Positions 1 to 9,360 are shown, numbered from the stretch's first letter. The stretch: DNA of 25,278 bases from Priapulus caudatus (GCF_000485595.1 NW_014579478.1:1-25278), one strand, 5' to 3'. Notes: generated by a model not told the origin, from the sequence alone. Translations and numbers: made by a program.

Positions 1-14
1 ACACACACACACAC

Positions 15-75
<61 letters not shown>

Positions 76-155
76 GCGCGCACGCGCGCGCGCGCGCGCA
101 CGCACATGCACATGATGCACACGCACTCACACATACATATACACACTGCTTAGAG
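1..155. repeat. (CA)n/(CG)n microsatellite
   Basis: An almost pure CA dinucleotide tract (1-73) passes into alternating CG/CA (74-105) and then a degenerate ACAC/CATA tail. Alternating purine-pyrimidine tracts of this kind can adopt Z-DNA. The array is cut by the window edge, so its full length is unknown. Confidence 0.95.
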
Positions 156-719
156 GTATATACACACGGTGCGGTTACCTACAAACAGGTAGTGGCCGCG
201 GCGGCGGCGGTAATTGGGACTCCATTAGAAAGGAATCATGTAATTAGTAGCGTGTTGTGGGAAGTCATTAATGAGCCGGAGTTAATGAATTTACAGCGTA
301 CAATGTTGCGGCGTCACTAGTAGGCCTAACTCCCCCAGCCCTACCACCATGCTTCACTACCACCTCCCCCAACGGGAACTAATTCGTACTGTTACATTGT
401 AATGTGGGCCAGTGAGCAAGATGTAGTCCATATAGTAAGAAGAAATTCGTGTTGTTGCTGTTGTTGTTGTTGATTCGATGAGATTGTCTCGTATGGCGAG
501 GTTTTATTATCGTATATATTGCGCTCGCTCTTGCAATATCCTCGCGATAGGTTTACGGGAATCCACATTTTCACCGAATTTTCCGCGTGTCTGTACTATA
601 TAGCTATCCACGGCGTACGCATTATATGCGTACAGCGTGTGTAGGGACGTAACTCACGTTAAGTGTCGCGGTTGCTAATTTACTTAGCCGCTGTGACACC
701 AACAAAACTCTCGTACGAG
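156..719. other. Unassigned sequence
   Basis: No gene or recognisable mobile element is seen. A short GTT/CAA trinucleotide run lies near 450-472, which accounts for the poly-Gln stretch in a minus-strand open frame here. That frame lacks any other protein-like feature and I do not call it a gene. Confidence 0.6.
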
Positions 720-860
720 GGTCGCTGCGCGGGAGCTGGTGCTCTGAGGCGCGGTTAGCTGTGTCACGCGCGCTCGCCAGTCGCCATTGCGCATGCGCGC
801 GTGCAGCGTATAAGTGGCGTAAAGACCCGTGGCTGCGGCATGCGCGCGAGTTTGCCTTCC
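720..860. promoter_or_regulatory. CpG-rich promoter-like patch with NRF-1-type palindrome
   Basis: The stretch is locally GC- and CpG-rich compared with its flanks. It contains GCGCATGCGC at about 789-798, which equals the vertebrate NRF-1 consensus palindrome, and a second GCATGCGCGC near 839-848. A weak TATAAG-like string follows near 811. No open frame or splice signal downstream could be tied to it, so a promoter role is only inferred from composition and one motif. It may equally be a chance CG/CA alternation. Confidence 0.25.
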
Positions 861-943
861 TGCTTTATAATAATATTGTAATTACAGCTGTTTGAGGCAC
901 CAGCACGTGACACTGTTACGACGTGCCGTTGTTCTAGTTAGCG

Positions 944-1136
944 TCAGAGAGGGGGAGGGGGGAGGAAGGAGAGTAACAAGGAAGGGGGAAGAGAGCGCAC
1001 ACGCGACAGAGAGAGCACGATGGAGCGAGCGTGACGGCGAGCGAGAGAGAGAGAGAGACAGATAGACAGACAGACAGAGAAAGGGGAGGGGGAGAAACGA
1101 AGGAGATGGAGGGCGAGTGAGCGAGAAAGTGTGTGC

Positions 1137-1193
<57 letters not shown>

Positions 1194-1212
1194 AGAGAGA
1201 GAGAGGGAGTGG
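944..1212. repeat. GA-rich and (GT)n low-complexity tract
   Basis: A purine-rich GGGAGG/GAGAGA stretch (944-1120) includes a GACA tetranucleotide run near 1060-1078. It is followed by an uninterrupted (GT)n of about 56 bp (1131-1188) and a short GAGA tail. The long minus-strand open frame here is simply the translation of these repeats (Ser/Leu and Thr/His runs) and is not a gene. Confidence 0.92.
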
Positions 1213-1512
1213 GTGAGATCTGTGTACCTGCCGTCACCACGTGCCTACCTGTGGCACACGCGTGACAATCAGACACTGCCAGCCGACCGCGATGAGGTAA
1301 TGGTGACGACATCGTTCTCTATCTGTTATAGATCCACTGCTGTATAGTGACGTATGTTTGTCTCCATATAAGTGCGGCTGGGGTGGATAAAGTCAGGTGG
1401 AGAGTCATGGCGGTTCGCATGGAGGTATGATGGGTGGTTGGGGTAGCGCGGGTTGCGGTGTGAGTGGTGGTTACCTTAGAGAGAGTGTGGCAAAGAAAGT
1501 GTCAGGGTAGGG

Positions 1513-1577
1513 CTTGTACTGAAATACGCGCTTGTACTGAAATACGCGCTTGTACTGAAATACGCGCTTGTGTTGCG
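1513..1577. repeat. 18-bp tandem repeat, 3.5 copies
   Basis: The unit CTTGTACTGAAATACGCG is repeated perfectly at 1513-1530, 1531-1548 and 1549-1566. A diverging partial copy (CTTGTGTTGCG) follows. Perfect identity between copies suggests recent expansion. Confidence 0.95.
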
Positions 1578-2243
1578 TGTAGTAACAATGCGCGTGATGC
1601 AATGTCTGGCAACAAATGATATTCCTAGCTACAATAAACGGTCATGCAATTGCAACATACGCATGTATTGTAAGATGTACGCGTTAGTTTCGCAGCTACG
1701 TCAAAATATGCATGTAGCTCCAGGAAACGCTCATAATACATAACACATAATACATCATTTATGTATTTTATGTCTTGCAATACGTATATTATTATCGTGT
1801 GAAGTATAATATCAGTTTCGCAGCTACGTCGGACCGGAATTAGCCGACAAGAACTCGAAGATACCCGAAGATTATCTGAGATTACACGAGTCCGTAAACA
1901 TTCGCACGACTTTCTTCTATCTGTCGGCATCTGTAGTGAATCTATGTATGTGAACCCTCACAACACGCGCTGTGAGAACAAGGACATCTGCCGACGCTTT
2001 CGCCCTAGCAAAGCTCTGTCTGCATGTGTACACGTGTAAAAATTACTCTGTGACGCCATGCGACCGGGTTACGTTCATCACGCTTTAGTAAGCGCTGGCA
2101 TACGCACACTGAGATGTATAGTACAGGTGTATGATTGACAGCAGCACGATCACGCCATTTATCCGTGTATCTATATTTCTATCTGTCGGGGTTTCGTTTA
2201 TCAGTCAATAAATACCAAGATAGATCATCCTGTTTCGTGTCGA
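1578..2243. other. Unassigned sequence with a 17-bp direct repeat
   Basis: No gene is supported. The string AGTTTCGCAGCTACGTC occurs exactly at 1686-1702 and again at 1814-1830, 128 bp apart, enclosing AT-rich sequence with several ATACATAA-like motifs. Nothing else in this stretch is recognisable. Confidence 0.55.
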
Positions 2244-2247
2244 TTAT

Positions 2248-2311
<64 letters not shown>
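2244..2311. repeat. (TA)n microsatellite
   Basis: A TATACA lead-in is followed by an uninterrupted run of TA dinucleotides to 2311. It is self-complementary and prone to cruciform formation and replication slippage. Confidence 0.95.
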
Positions 2312-2313
<2 letters not shown>

Positions 2314-2387
2314 AGAGCTAATAATACCAAGCAAAATATAGTAATATAATATAATATTAATCGCTCGTGATGTATATATATAGATTA

Positions 2388-2543
2388 TGTGTGTGTGCGT
2401 GCGTGCGTACGTACGAACGGGGGTACATGCGTGCGTGCGTACGTGTGTGTGGAGAAAGAGGGGGTGGGAGAGATAGTGATATATAGTGAGTAGTGTGTGA
2501 GAGTGTGTGAGAGAGTGGGGAAGCAGAAAGAGAGAGAGCGCAC

Positions 2544-2604
<61 letters not shown>
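2388..2604. repeat. GTGC/GT and (GA)n low-complexity tract
   Basis: GTGTGCGTGCGTACGT-type sequence (2388-2450) changes to GAGAGA-rich sequence, with a nearly pure (GA)n from about 2548 to 2600. The overlapping minus-strand open frames are (Ser-Leu)n and (His-Thr)n translations and have no other content. Confidence 0.9.
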
Positions 2605-2606
<2 letters not shown>

Positions 2607-2651
2607 GAGAGATAGCGAGCTGTAGGCAGCAGCAGACGCAGTATACACGTG

Positions 2652-2735
2652 TTGTACTGCGAAAGAGTTGACGATCTCCGCGTAGTTCTGTAGCGTCGAC
2701 AGCGTAGCGTAGCAGCGTAGACGTGTGAAAACCAG
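2652..2735 (+). repeat. Dispersed repeat, copy 1
   Basis: This segment shares GTACTGCGAAAG and, further on, GTCGACAGCGTAG and AGCAGCGTAGA with 4121-4235 in the same order and orientation, with indels between the shared blocks. It is a degenerate direct repeat of unknown family. Both copies follow low-complexity sequence. Confidence 0.6.
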
Positions 2736-3770
2736 TAGAGAGTGTTGTGGTATCTCATCACCGGTAAACTCTGAACACTGATTATGATTTGGTAGCCATA
2801 TTTCAAGTCCCTATTTCTCATATCACTCCGCCGCCGCAGCCTCATCACCTATCCATATAGTACTACCACATCTCCCTCACAACGGTAAGAAATTAGCAAT
2901 ATCATAAACATTACACAAACTACAAATATTACAAAAATTACAAGTAAGCATATGACATATATACAATTAACATACAAGCAATTACGAACACAAATTATAT
3001 ATCCGATACATTGTTCCTCTTCCTTCTTTTAACATAACTGGGAAGGGATGGAAAGTCCGGGTTTGAAACGAGTTGAGGGGGATATTGTTGCAGCTGTCTA
3101 GTGAAGATGTGCACATTTTCGTATCACGGGGGGGGGGGGTTGACAGCCTGCATCGGTACTCAACTCGAATCGGCATGGAAAGGCTAGGAATGTGGGCGAG
3201 ACAAGGATACATCATCTTACCATATAAAACGCGTCCGTAATCGGTGAATTAATCAAACAAAATACAAACAAACAACGAAACATAATACAGATAGGACCGG
3301 CTATAAGCTATATCGTAAACACAGATCCATAGCCAACTCTTTGTTTATTTAAAATTTGAATTCGTGGTTTTGCGTTGTCGTGATATTGACCAAATGGTAT
3401 CGGCAATCGTGACTCAAAAATTACGCGACGCGTGACGAAATCGGACGTACCCAATTTTCGGGCGGAGCTGTTTTTGCTCATTCGTCACCTTTACTTTACG
3501 CACTATGGTGAGTTTTGTGCCGTAGTATGCCTCTGTTGGCAGGGACGCTAATTTAAGCTTACCCTATTGGCCACGTTCGAGGTCATACTCTTAAAGCGGC
3601 TATAGGCGTCTCGCCTTTCTCATCGCATATGCTTAATTACTATATCCTTTCGACGCTTTGAGTCACCGTCACGCCGTACCATGAACTTTGAATACCACTC
3701 TAGCTACGAAAATTCGCGCGCTGCTCGGCACTTCGCGAGCTAGTTACTGTTAATAAATTATTTCCGAATT
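2736..3770. other. Unassigned sequence
   Basis: About 1 kb without a supported gene. It contains a degenerate ATTACAAA-rich patch at about 2895-2995 and a G homopolymer of about 12 bases near 3127. Short minus-strand open frames show no recognisable domain. Confidence 0.55.
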
Positions 3771-4002
3771 TGTGGCTATGTATACAGTGAAATTACGATG
3801 TAGCTTACCCTATCGTCGCCGTGTTAGTCTTCTTCTTCTCCTGCTCCTCGACCTTGCTCTGCGCGGGCTCTGGATCGAGGCTGTCGAGCTTGGAGGACAT
3901 GACAAAGCAGACAACATGGCTGCCGCCTTGTCGGTTGCGAGAGACTCCGGTTGCCGAGTGCGAAGATGGCATGAAATCTCAATGTTCGAACATGACTTAC
4001 GC

Positions 4003-4060
4003 GTCTTCTTCCTCTTTTCTCCTTCTTCTTCTTCGTCTTCTTCTTCTTCTTCTTCTCTTC
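4003..4060. repeat. (TTC)n microsatellite
   Basis: Imperfect CTT/TTC triplets run from about 4003 to 4060. Overlapping open frames on both strands (3772-4204) translate this tract as Ser-, Leu-, Lys- or Arg-runs depending on frame. Several long frames overlap, as expected for a stop-poor triplet repeat, so I do not call a gene. Confidence 0.9.
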
Positions 4061-4120
4061 AGCTGGGGGATTAGCTCGATAGAGGTAGCGAATGCAGATC
4101 GTTGGATCCTCCACCAATTG

Positions 4121-4235
4121 CCGTACTGCGAAAGTGAGAGACTTCGGGTTCTCGTAGGTCGACAGCGTAGAAGGTGGCAGAGTTGTTTCGTCAGCAAATG
4201 GTAGAGAAGTTAGCAGCAGCAGCGTAGATAGCAGA
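4121..4235 (+). repeat. Dispersed repeat, copy 2
   Basis: Matches 2652-2735 in the shared blocks GTACTGCGAAAG, GTCGACAGCGTAG and the AGCAGCAGCGTAGA region. It lies immediately beside the probable LTR at 4255-4664 and could be host sequence or an older insertion. The family is not recognised. Confidence 0.55.
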
Positions 4236-4254
4236 GGTAGAGCCGTAGTCGCAG

Positions 4255-4672
4255 ATTAGTTGTTTCACTTGGACTTTATTACTTACTCAACACAGACAAA
4301 ATATATACAATACTACAGCCTAGGCAACCATGCCTATAGGCTCCGGCGCCTCGGCTCGATCTCTCTAACGACTGACTACATAGTCACAGTCTCTCTCTAA
4401 AATCTTCTATCTTGTCTTATCAATTTCTGCTTATATATATTGGCTGAAACCGGATCTAGCAGAAACTAGTCTGTCAAAACCAGACCTTGGCTAAAGCAAC
4501 AAGCGACGCCCGTTCCTATCCCTAGCGCAAGGCGGATGCGGGAGGACGCGCCCGTCCATTCTCGTTTGCGCGCCGCGTCAACCACTCATGTAGATGCTCT
4601 AGGTGTGACGTGCTTAGCGTCACGTCCCGTTACCATCGCTTGCGGCATAAAATAATACCATCGACCCCTCTT
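4255..4672 (-). mobile_element. Probable LTR (Gypsy-like) with polypurine tract
   Basis: Read on the minus strand, a polypurine tract AAGAGGGG (4672-4665) is followed within four bases by TGG (4660), a possible LTR start. About 225 bp further on comes a CCAATATATATAAGCAG core promoter (near 4442-4426). An AATAAA polyadenylation signal (4280-4275) follows, and a possible CA end lies near 4262. The order polypurine tract, TG, TATA, AATAAA, CA is that of a 3' LTR. Just before the tract the minus strand reads GAGGACATGAATTTTTCAAG, which resembles the pol-to-PPT junction of Gypsy-type elements as I remember it. No gag or pol frame lies to the right, so the interior appears truncated. The exact ends and any target duplication are unresolved. 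Confidence 0.5.
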
Positions 4673-4910
4673 GAAAAATTCATGTCCTCATGAATACGTA
4701 TAATAATACCGCCACCTATATAGCAAAAAAAAAGAAAACTGGGTTCAAGATACCGATCGCGTTTACGCGAGATGGCGATGGTAAATCCTTGGGGTAGAGA
4801 TCCTTGTTGCGTGGTTATGTTTAATGTTTTAGTATGCTCGAGTTGTCGTATGTGTACGTCAGTTGCCTACACTAGTTGCTAGGATTTTTGCCTTCACTGT
4901 CAAATTTTAA
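4673..4910. other. Unassigned sequence next to the LTR
   Basis: The first 20 bases include the hairpin ATTCATG-tcct-CATGAAT (about 4678-4695), which may belong to the LTR element's internal end. An A homopolymer interrupted by G lies at about 4726-4738. Nothing else is recognised. Confidence 0.5.
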
Positions 4911-5350
4911 ATCAGGTCTCAGGTTGTGTTACCTGAGTGAAAGGCTGGTATCAGGATGTCTTACCTGAGTTTGAACCTTCTATCAGGCTGTGCTACGTAA
5001 GCGATCAGTACCTCATCTTAGGTGTCATGTCTAATGAATACAATTATGAATACGTACTATTACACTGCGTGACCTCAGCGAATACATGGTAATACGTTAT
5101 ATCACGTCAGCGAATGCATATAGTAGTAGGTGCTGGGTTGTCAGCGAATACATAAATAATAACAGTATACGGTACACATACTTAATAAACAGTAATAAGT
5201 TGTATCACGTCAGCGAATACATAGTAGTAGGCGCCGTGACGTCAACGAACACATAGTATTAGGTTGCCTGACGATAGTTGAGACATAGTTCGTCGGTTGC
5301 ATGACGTGAGTGAAGACATAGTGGGTTTGTACGACCAGAGCGATCATTCA
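4911..5350. repeat. Degenerate ~32-bp minisatellite
   Basis: About a dozen diverged units of 32-37 bp can be followed. The early units begin TATCAGGNTGT (near 4920, 4949 and 4981). The later units carry the core CGTCAGCGAATACATAGTAG (near 5070, 5105, 5140, 5206, 5240, 5270 and 5303). The early and late forms intergrade through the sequence TATTAGGTTGCCTGACGATA. One unit contains a perfect CRE palindrome TGACGTCA (5237-5244), and several others carry TCACGTCA or TGACGTGA. The high divergence says the array is old. Confidence 0.75.
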
Positions 5351-5454
5351 TTACGGTTGTCTTATTACAATTTTCACGATGACCCCCGCCCGATTGATCT
5401 GCCTCTCTTCTGGCTTTATCCATCATACTGCCTATAACCTTCCTCCATCCGTGT

Positions 5455-5672
5455 ACATACACACACGCGCGCCTGCACGCACGCACACATGCACACACAC
5501 ACACACACATGCACACACATACACACACGCGCGCGCGCACACACACGTACACACGCACACACATGCACACAAACACACACACACGTACATAAAAACGCAC
5601 GCACGCACGCACGCACGCACGCACACACACACAAACGCACACACGCACGCGCGCGCGCCCTCGCGCGCGCGT
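5455..5672. repeat. (CA)n/(CG)n/(CACG)n microsatellite
   Basis: Mixed CA, CGCA and CGCG tracts run from 5455 to 5672, including an uninterrupted CGCA tetranucleotide run near 5596-5624. All overlapping open frames (Cys-Val runs on one strand, Thr-His runs on the other) are translations of this repeat. Confidence 0.95.
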
Positions 5673-5678
5673 GATTCT

Positions 5679-5837
5679 CAGGTGAAAGCGTTGGCAGGTA
5701 TTATCTACGGCTTTACCTGTCCACGCGCGCTACCTCATCTTCTCCTGCTGGCTTCAAATTACTAACTATAAGTATAACCCCGCTCCACCCTCCCGCCAGA
5801 CACGGAGGCGAGAAACTGCCAGGTGAAAGCGTTGGCA
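5679..5837 (+). repeat. Pair of 18-bp direct repeats 141 bp apart
   Basis: CAGGTGAAAGCGTTGGCA occurs exactly at 5679-5696 and 5820-5837. Similarity continues weakly on the right (GGTATTATCTA versus GTAATTATCTT). These may be the ends of a small duplicated unit. No function is assigned. Confidence 0.8.
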
Positions 5838-5931
5838 GTAATTATCTTCTCTCTGTAGTCATACAGCGCCACCAAGCGGAATAAGACCGGCAGTGAGGTC
5901 GTCAACGATGTGATACATACGAGCCTGTGTA

Positions 5932-6126
5932 TAGCGGTCACTTAAGGACGACCTCCGAAAAGGTGTCCTTCGTAAACAGGTGTCCGGTCTATAAAGGTGG
6001 TTTCACTGTATAACGGCTACTCGAGGGGCACGCCAAAATTTTAGACAGGTGTTCGTTCTAGAGAGGTGACCGTTGTAAGGGGTGACCGTTCTGGAGGGGT
6101 TCTCGCTAACGCAGGTTTGACTGTAT
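5932..6126. repeat. Degenerate ~17-bp minisatellite
   Basis: About twelve units of 14-19 bp follow the pattern GTCCGTTCTAGAGAGGTG, for example TCCTTCGTAAACAGGTG, TCCGGTCTATAAAGGTG, TTCGTTCTAGAGAGGTG and ACCGTTGTAAGGGGTG, ending in GCAGGTTTGACTGTA. Similar degenerate GGTGNCCGTTNTAGAGAGG arrays occur in other invertebrate genomes as I recall, but I cannot name a family. Confidence 0.75.
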
Positions 6127-6202
6127 GCACGTTGCTCTTATTGCATTCTGCTGCAAAAGAACAGCTGATGTTTGTGTTTTTCCGCGCTCAATTATATCAA
6201 TT

Positions 6203-6410
6203 ACTAGCTGGGCTACCCGCGATGCCCGGGGTAAAAATGCAAACAACATGCACTCGATGGATGAGCAGTGAATTAGTAGGAGGGTATATAGCGCGACCGC
6301 GCGGACATTTATGAAAATAATAAATAATTTTAATTGTAAATTGAGATTTTTGTAGTTTTTGTATTTTGTTTGGGCCTAAAATGGTCGTCGCGTCATGCTG
6401 ATACATGCGT
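6203..6410. mobile_element. Dispersed repeat copy 1, possible Helitron-like 3' end
   Basis: The block 6238-6400 recurs in direct orientation at 7353-7533. Shared landmarks are AACAACATGCACTCGATGG, GGGTATATAGCG, ACCGCGCGGACATT, GAGATTTTTGTAGTTTTTG and AAAATGGTCGTCGCGTCATG. Copy 1 has an extra left end, ACTAG-CTGGGCT-ACCCGCGATGCCCGGGGT (6203-6232). Read on the minus strand this is a GC-rich imperfect hairpin closely followed by CTAGT and then AT-rich sequence, the arrangement of a Helitron 3' terminus. No Rep or helicase coding is present, so it would be non-autonomous. The repeat is certain, while the Helitron assignment is tentative. Confidence 0.5.
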
Positions 6411-6500
6411 CTAAACAGAGGAATTGCTCCGACCTGTGATTGGGGGATAAAAATAGACCCCGCCCACTCCCGCTATTATATGCTATGACCGGTAGGAACG

Positions 6501-6804
6501 TGTACTGACGCTCATAGGGTCTATGTCCCCCAGGGTACTGCCGGAACGTACCCTGGGTACGGTCCGGTATACCGGAACGTACCCTGGTCACGTATTGATA
6601 TGGTTAGGGTTAGGATTAGGGTTAGGTAGGGATTAGGGTTAGGGTTGGGTTAGGGAGCAGGCGTAGGCGACTCCCTAGACTCGTTGAGTAGGCGAGGTAC
6701 GGTCCGGCATATTAGATAGTACCAGGGTACGTTCGCGTATACCGGACCGTACCCAGGGTACGTTCCGGCAGTACCCGGGGGACAGAGACCCTCTCAGCTG
6801 TACT
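6501..6804. repeat. Inverted repeat (fold-back) flanking telomere-like DNA
   Basis: The left arm (6501-6590) and right arm (about 6697-6804) are reverse complements over roughly 90 bp with few mismatches. Both carry GGGTCTNTGTCCCCC, GGTACTGCCGGAACGTACC and CTGGGTACGGTCCGGTATA. Each arm is itself partly palindromic, for example TCCGGTATACCGGA at 6563-6576. The 107-bp centre is largely TTAGGG-like. There is no coding capacity, so a MITE-like or fold-back element is the simplest reading. Confidence 0.8.
6602..6657 (+). repeat. Telomere-like TTAGGG repeats (block 1)
   Basis: Degenerate GGTTAGGG/GGATTAGGG units fill the spacer of the inverted repeat at 6501-6804. With so few, diverged copies it is an interstitial block and not a chromosome end. 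Confidence 0.85.
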
Positions 6805-7352
6805 AACATCATATGGAGCGAACGATTTCAGTTACAATTCTATAATTTTAGCATTAATAGTATTATAGAGTCTAGACACATCACTGTCACATTATGTCAC
6901 AGTCATCGGCCAAGACACACTGCAGCGACAACGACCGACCGTAACGACAAACGACTTTTCAGAAATTAAAACTATTGTTTCCTATGAGCCTTTGCACACT
7001 GACGCGACGACGACCGACGACAACCTCGATGACAAAATATTTAGAAACGTTTCTATTTTTCAGCGGACTTTCGCCGGCGACACTTTACAAATGGCTAATC
7101 ACAGACCGTTTCCATCGGCACGTGACATCGCCATTACTATATAAAATTATAAACCATGTTAGCCAGGAAGTAGACTTGTCCCCAGCGCTAAACTCGTACC
7201 GCCTGTCAGAAACAGTGGGGCGCGCGAACCCATTAACAAAACGTCAAGGCTACGGTCAGCTATCAGATTATTGTGTACGTTCGTATAATATTCTGCGTCT
7301 CCTTCGATGCTCATAATTTGTTTTAATAGTTCGACAATAGAGCTACAAACAA
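6805..7352. other. Unassigned sequence between two direct repeats
   Basis: A 0.5-kb stretch between the fold-back element and the second copy of the dispersed repeat. The ACGAC-rich patches near 6925-6955 and 7000-7025 are mildly repetitive. Open frames of up to 113 codons show no recognisable domain. Confidence 0.5.
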
Positions 7353-7533
7353 CATGCAAACAACATGCACTCGATGGATGAGCAGTGAATGGCCGCAGTG
7401 AATGAGTATGAGGGTATATAGCGCCACCGCGCGGACATTAATTTTATGAAAATAAAAAATAATTTTAATTTTAATTTGAGATTTTTGTAGTTTTTGTTTA
7501 TTTTTTTGGCCTAAAATGGTCGTCGCGTCATGC
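7353..7533 (+). repeat. Dispersed repeat copy 2
   Basis: Direct repeat of 6238-6400. It differs by a small insertion (GGCCGCAGTGAATGAG near 7390) and by indels in its A/T-rich centre, and it lacks the GC-rich hairpin end seen in copy 1. Copy-to-copy similarity is high enough to recognise by eye across the whole block. Confidence 0.85.
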
Positions 7534-7923
7534 TAATTCAGAATATATATCGTGTTGGGGGTGCCCTCTTACGGGGGGGGAGAGAGATGAAGAAGAAGAA
7601 GAACAGACGAAAACAGACTCGCCCTTTATGTAAGAGATATATCGCAGTAATGTCTGCCGTACGCAGCCACGTCGCCTCGCAGCCTCTCTACCGCGTGATT
7701 TCATCTATCCTTCCGTCCGTCCCGCCGAGTAGGCGGGTTTCTTCGACTGCCATCGGAGCGCAAATCCGCGAGTTCTGCGTGCGGTGCGCGGCAGACGATA
7801 AGTGGACGCCTTTTTACATTTATTTATAATTATATCATTTATTATAAATTATTATTATATCATAATTATTATAAAATTATTATCATTACTTATCCATCGC
7901 ATTTATTTATTCATTCATTCATT
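7534..7923. other. Unassigned sequence ending in an AT-rich tract
   Basis: No gene is supported. The stretch includes a GAAGAA-type purine run near 7586-7605 and a strongly AT-rich TTATTATAA block at 7817-7925 that leads directly into the telomere-like block. The ATTTATTCATTCATTCATTT sequence just before 7924 is shared with 11335-11357. Confidence 0.55.
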
Positions 7924-8036
7924 TGGTTAGAGTTAGGGGGTAAGCATACGGTTAGGATTAAGGGTAGGCATACGGTTAGGGCTAAGGTTAAGGTTTGGGT
8001 TAGTATTTGGGTTATAATTTAGGTTAGGGTTAGGGT
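7924..8036 (+). repeat. Telomere-derived 24-bp repeats (block 2)
   Basis: Units of the form GGTAAGCATACGGTTAGG-ATTAAG (24 bp) pass into degenerate GGTTAGGG, GGTTTGGG and GGTTATAA variants. The first 60 bp, together with the TTCATTCATTTGG left flank, are nearly identical to 11345-11437, so the two blocks are copies of one repeat. Confidence 0.85.
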
Positions 8037-8296
8037 AAAGTCTGTTGTATAGCTTATGCGCAAGACATGGTGGGATCACCTCACGATACTGAATTGGCAA
8101 CCTATGCAAACTCCCTGCACCCGGCAGGCGTAGGGCGTCTGATATCGCGTGATGCACGATGGTCACCTAATTGGTGTAATGGAAATCGTTGATGCATGGA
8201 TGAAGCGTCGAGCGTTGAGCTCGGGAGCGGAGTTGGAATCAGAGCTGCTCGAGGATGCGCAGAGATTTCATCGCAGAACGAGTTAGTGCACCCTGC
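8037..8296. other. Unassigned sequence
   Basis: About 260 bp with no recognisable feature. Short open frames on the minus strand are partly translations of the adjoining telomere-like block. Confidence 0.5.
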
Positions 8297-8335
8297 CTCT
8301 CCCACTCTCTCTTATTCTTCTCGGTATCTCTCTCC

Positions 8336-8386
<51 letters not shown>

Positions 8387-8491
8387 CTTCTTGTCTATCT
8401 CTCTCCGTCTCTATATTCTCGGTCGTCTCTCTCTCTCTCTGCTCTCTTCTCTCTCTCCTCTCTCTATGCTCTCTCTCTCTCTCTCTCTCTC

Positions 8492-8547
<56 letters not shown>

Positions 8548-8635
8548 TTCTCTCTCTCGGGCTCTGACTCTCTCCACCGTTCCCCCTTTATTTATCTCTA
8601 TTTCCTCCATACCTCTCTCTCTTCCTCCTCTCTCC
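8297..8635. repeat. (CT)n microsatellite tract
   Basis: Long, nearly pure CT runs (about 8336-8380 and 8469-8545) are joined by degenerate CTCTCGTCTCT sequence. A polypyrimidine mirror-symmetric tract of this length can form triplex (H-)DNA. The overlapping frames are (Ser-Leu)n only. Confidence 0.95.
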
Positions 8636-9284
8636 TGGCCGTGAATGATTTCGCTTCGCTTCTGGCTCAGTCACGAACCTTTGCTGCTATTCGCGCGGTG
8701 TGCACCAGCTGTACATACGCTCTTGCCTGTATGTCAGTACATGACCGCAAGTAGACCAGCAACTAATGTCTAAAGAATTCCGCGAGAAAAATAGTTTAAA
8801 AAAAGATGTGTAGAACGTAGAAAGTCGATTTGGATGAAAACGGGGGCGAGAAAAAAACTTTCCTGATTCGTCGACCGAGAAACAACTGCCGCAGACGTGA
8901 AGAGTGAGTGAGGGGGTGCGTGCTCGCCGGTCGGGTGCCGACGTCATGTTTGATCAACAACAACCAGAGTGTTTCTTACGTGTTTATCTACCGGGCGTAC
9001 CGCAGAACGAAACACATATACACGCGCAAACAAATTGACATACAAATATACGTGTGTACCACATTTTACAGCGATTCTTACTCTATTGGACCTAGGCCTA
9101 CGTCACATGCAGGTCTACACGATACCACAAAACATAAAGCGCGGGAGCGCCGTACCGTGACGTCACGAACCGCTTGTGCATGTACGCACCCACGCGCGCG
9201 CGCACGCACGCGTACGCGCGCACGACATATGAGGCAGGCACACAGTTTAAATAGCTATAACTACAAATGACAGGAACCACGGGT
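8636..9284. other. Unassigned sequence with a CRE palindrome and a CG-rich patch
   Basis: No gene is supported. A perfect GTGACGTCAC palindrome (9157-9166, containing the CREB-type TGACGTCA) sits 25 bp left of a CGCG/CACG alternating patch (9186-9226). Without a gene beside it, its role is unknown. Confidence 0.45.
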
Positions 9285-9360
9285 GCCTGCTCCCCCCCCC
9301 CACACCGCACACATAGAGAGAAGCGGGGGCACGCATGCGGCCAGCCTCCCCCCCCACCCA
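9285..9360. repeat. C-homopolymer-rich patch
   Basis: Two C runs of about ten and eight bases (near 9291-9300 and 9348-9356) flank a CACACCGCACACA segment. Such runs are common sites of sequencing and assembly length error. Confidence 0.8.

Noticed and set aside
944-1312. 122-codon minus-strand frame
   Set aside because: Its sequence is (Thr-His)n and Ser/Leu repeats produced by the (GT)n and GA-rich tracts.
3772-4204. Overlapping plus- and minus-strand frames as a possible exon
   Set aside because: The (TTC)n tract dominates. Several long frames compete and no splice or domain evidence favours any of them.
6602-6657. True chromosome end
   Set aside because: The tract is short, degenerate, and enclosed by inverted arms with sequence on both sides.
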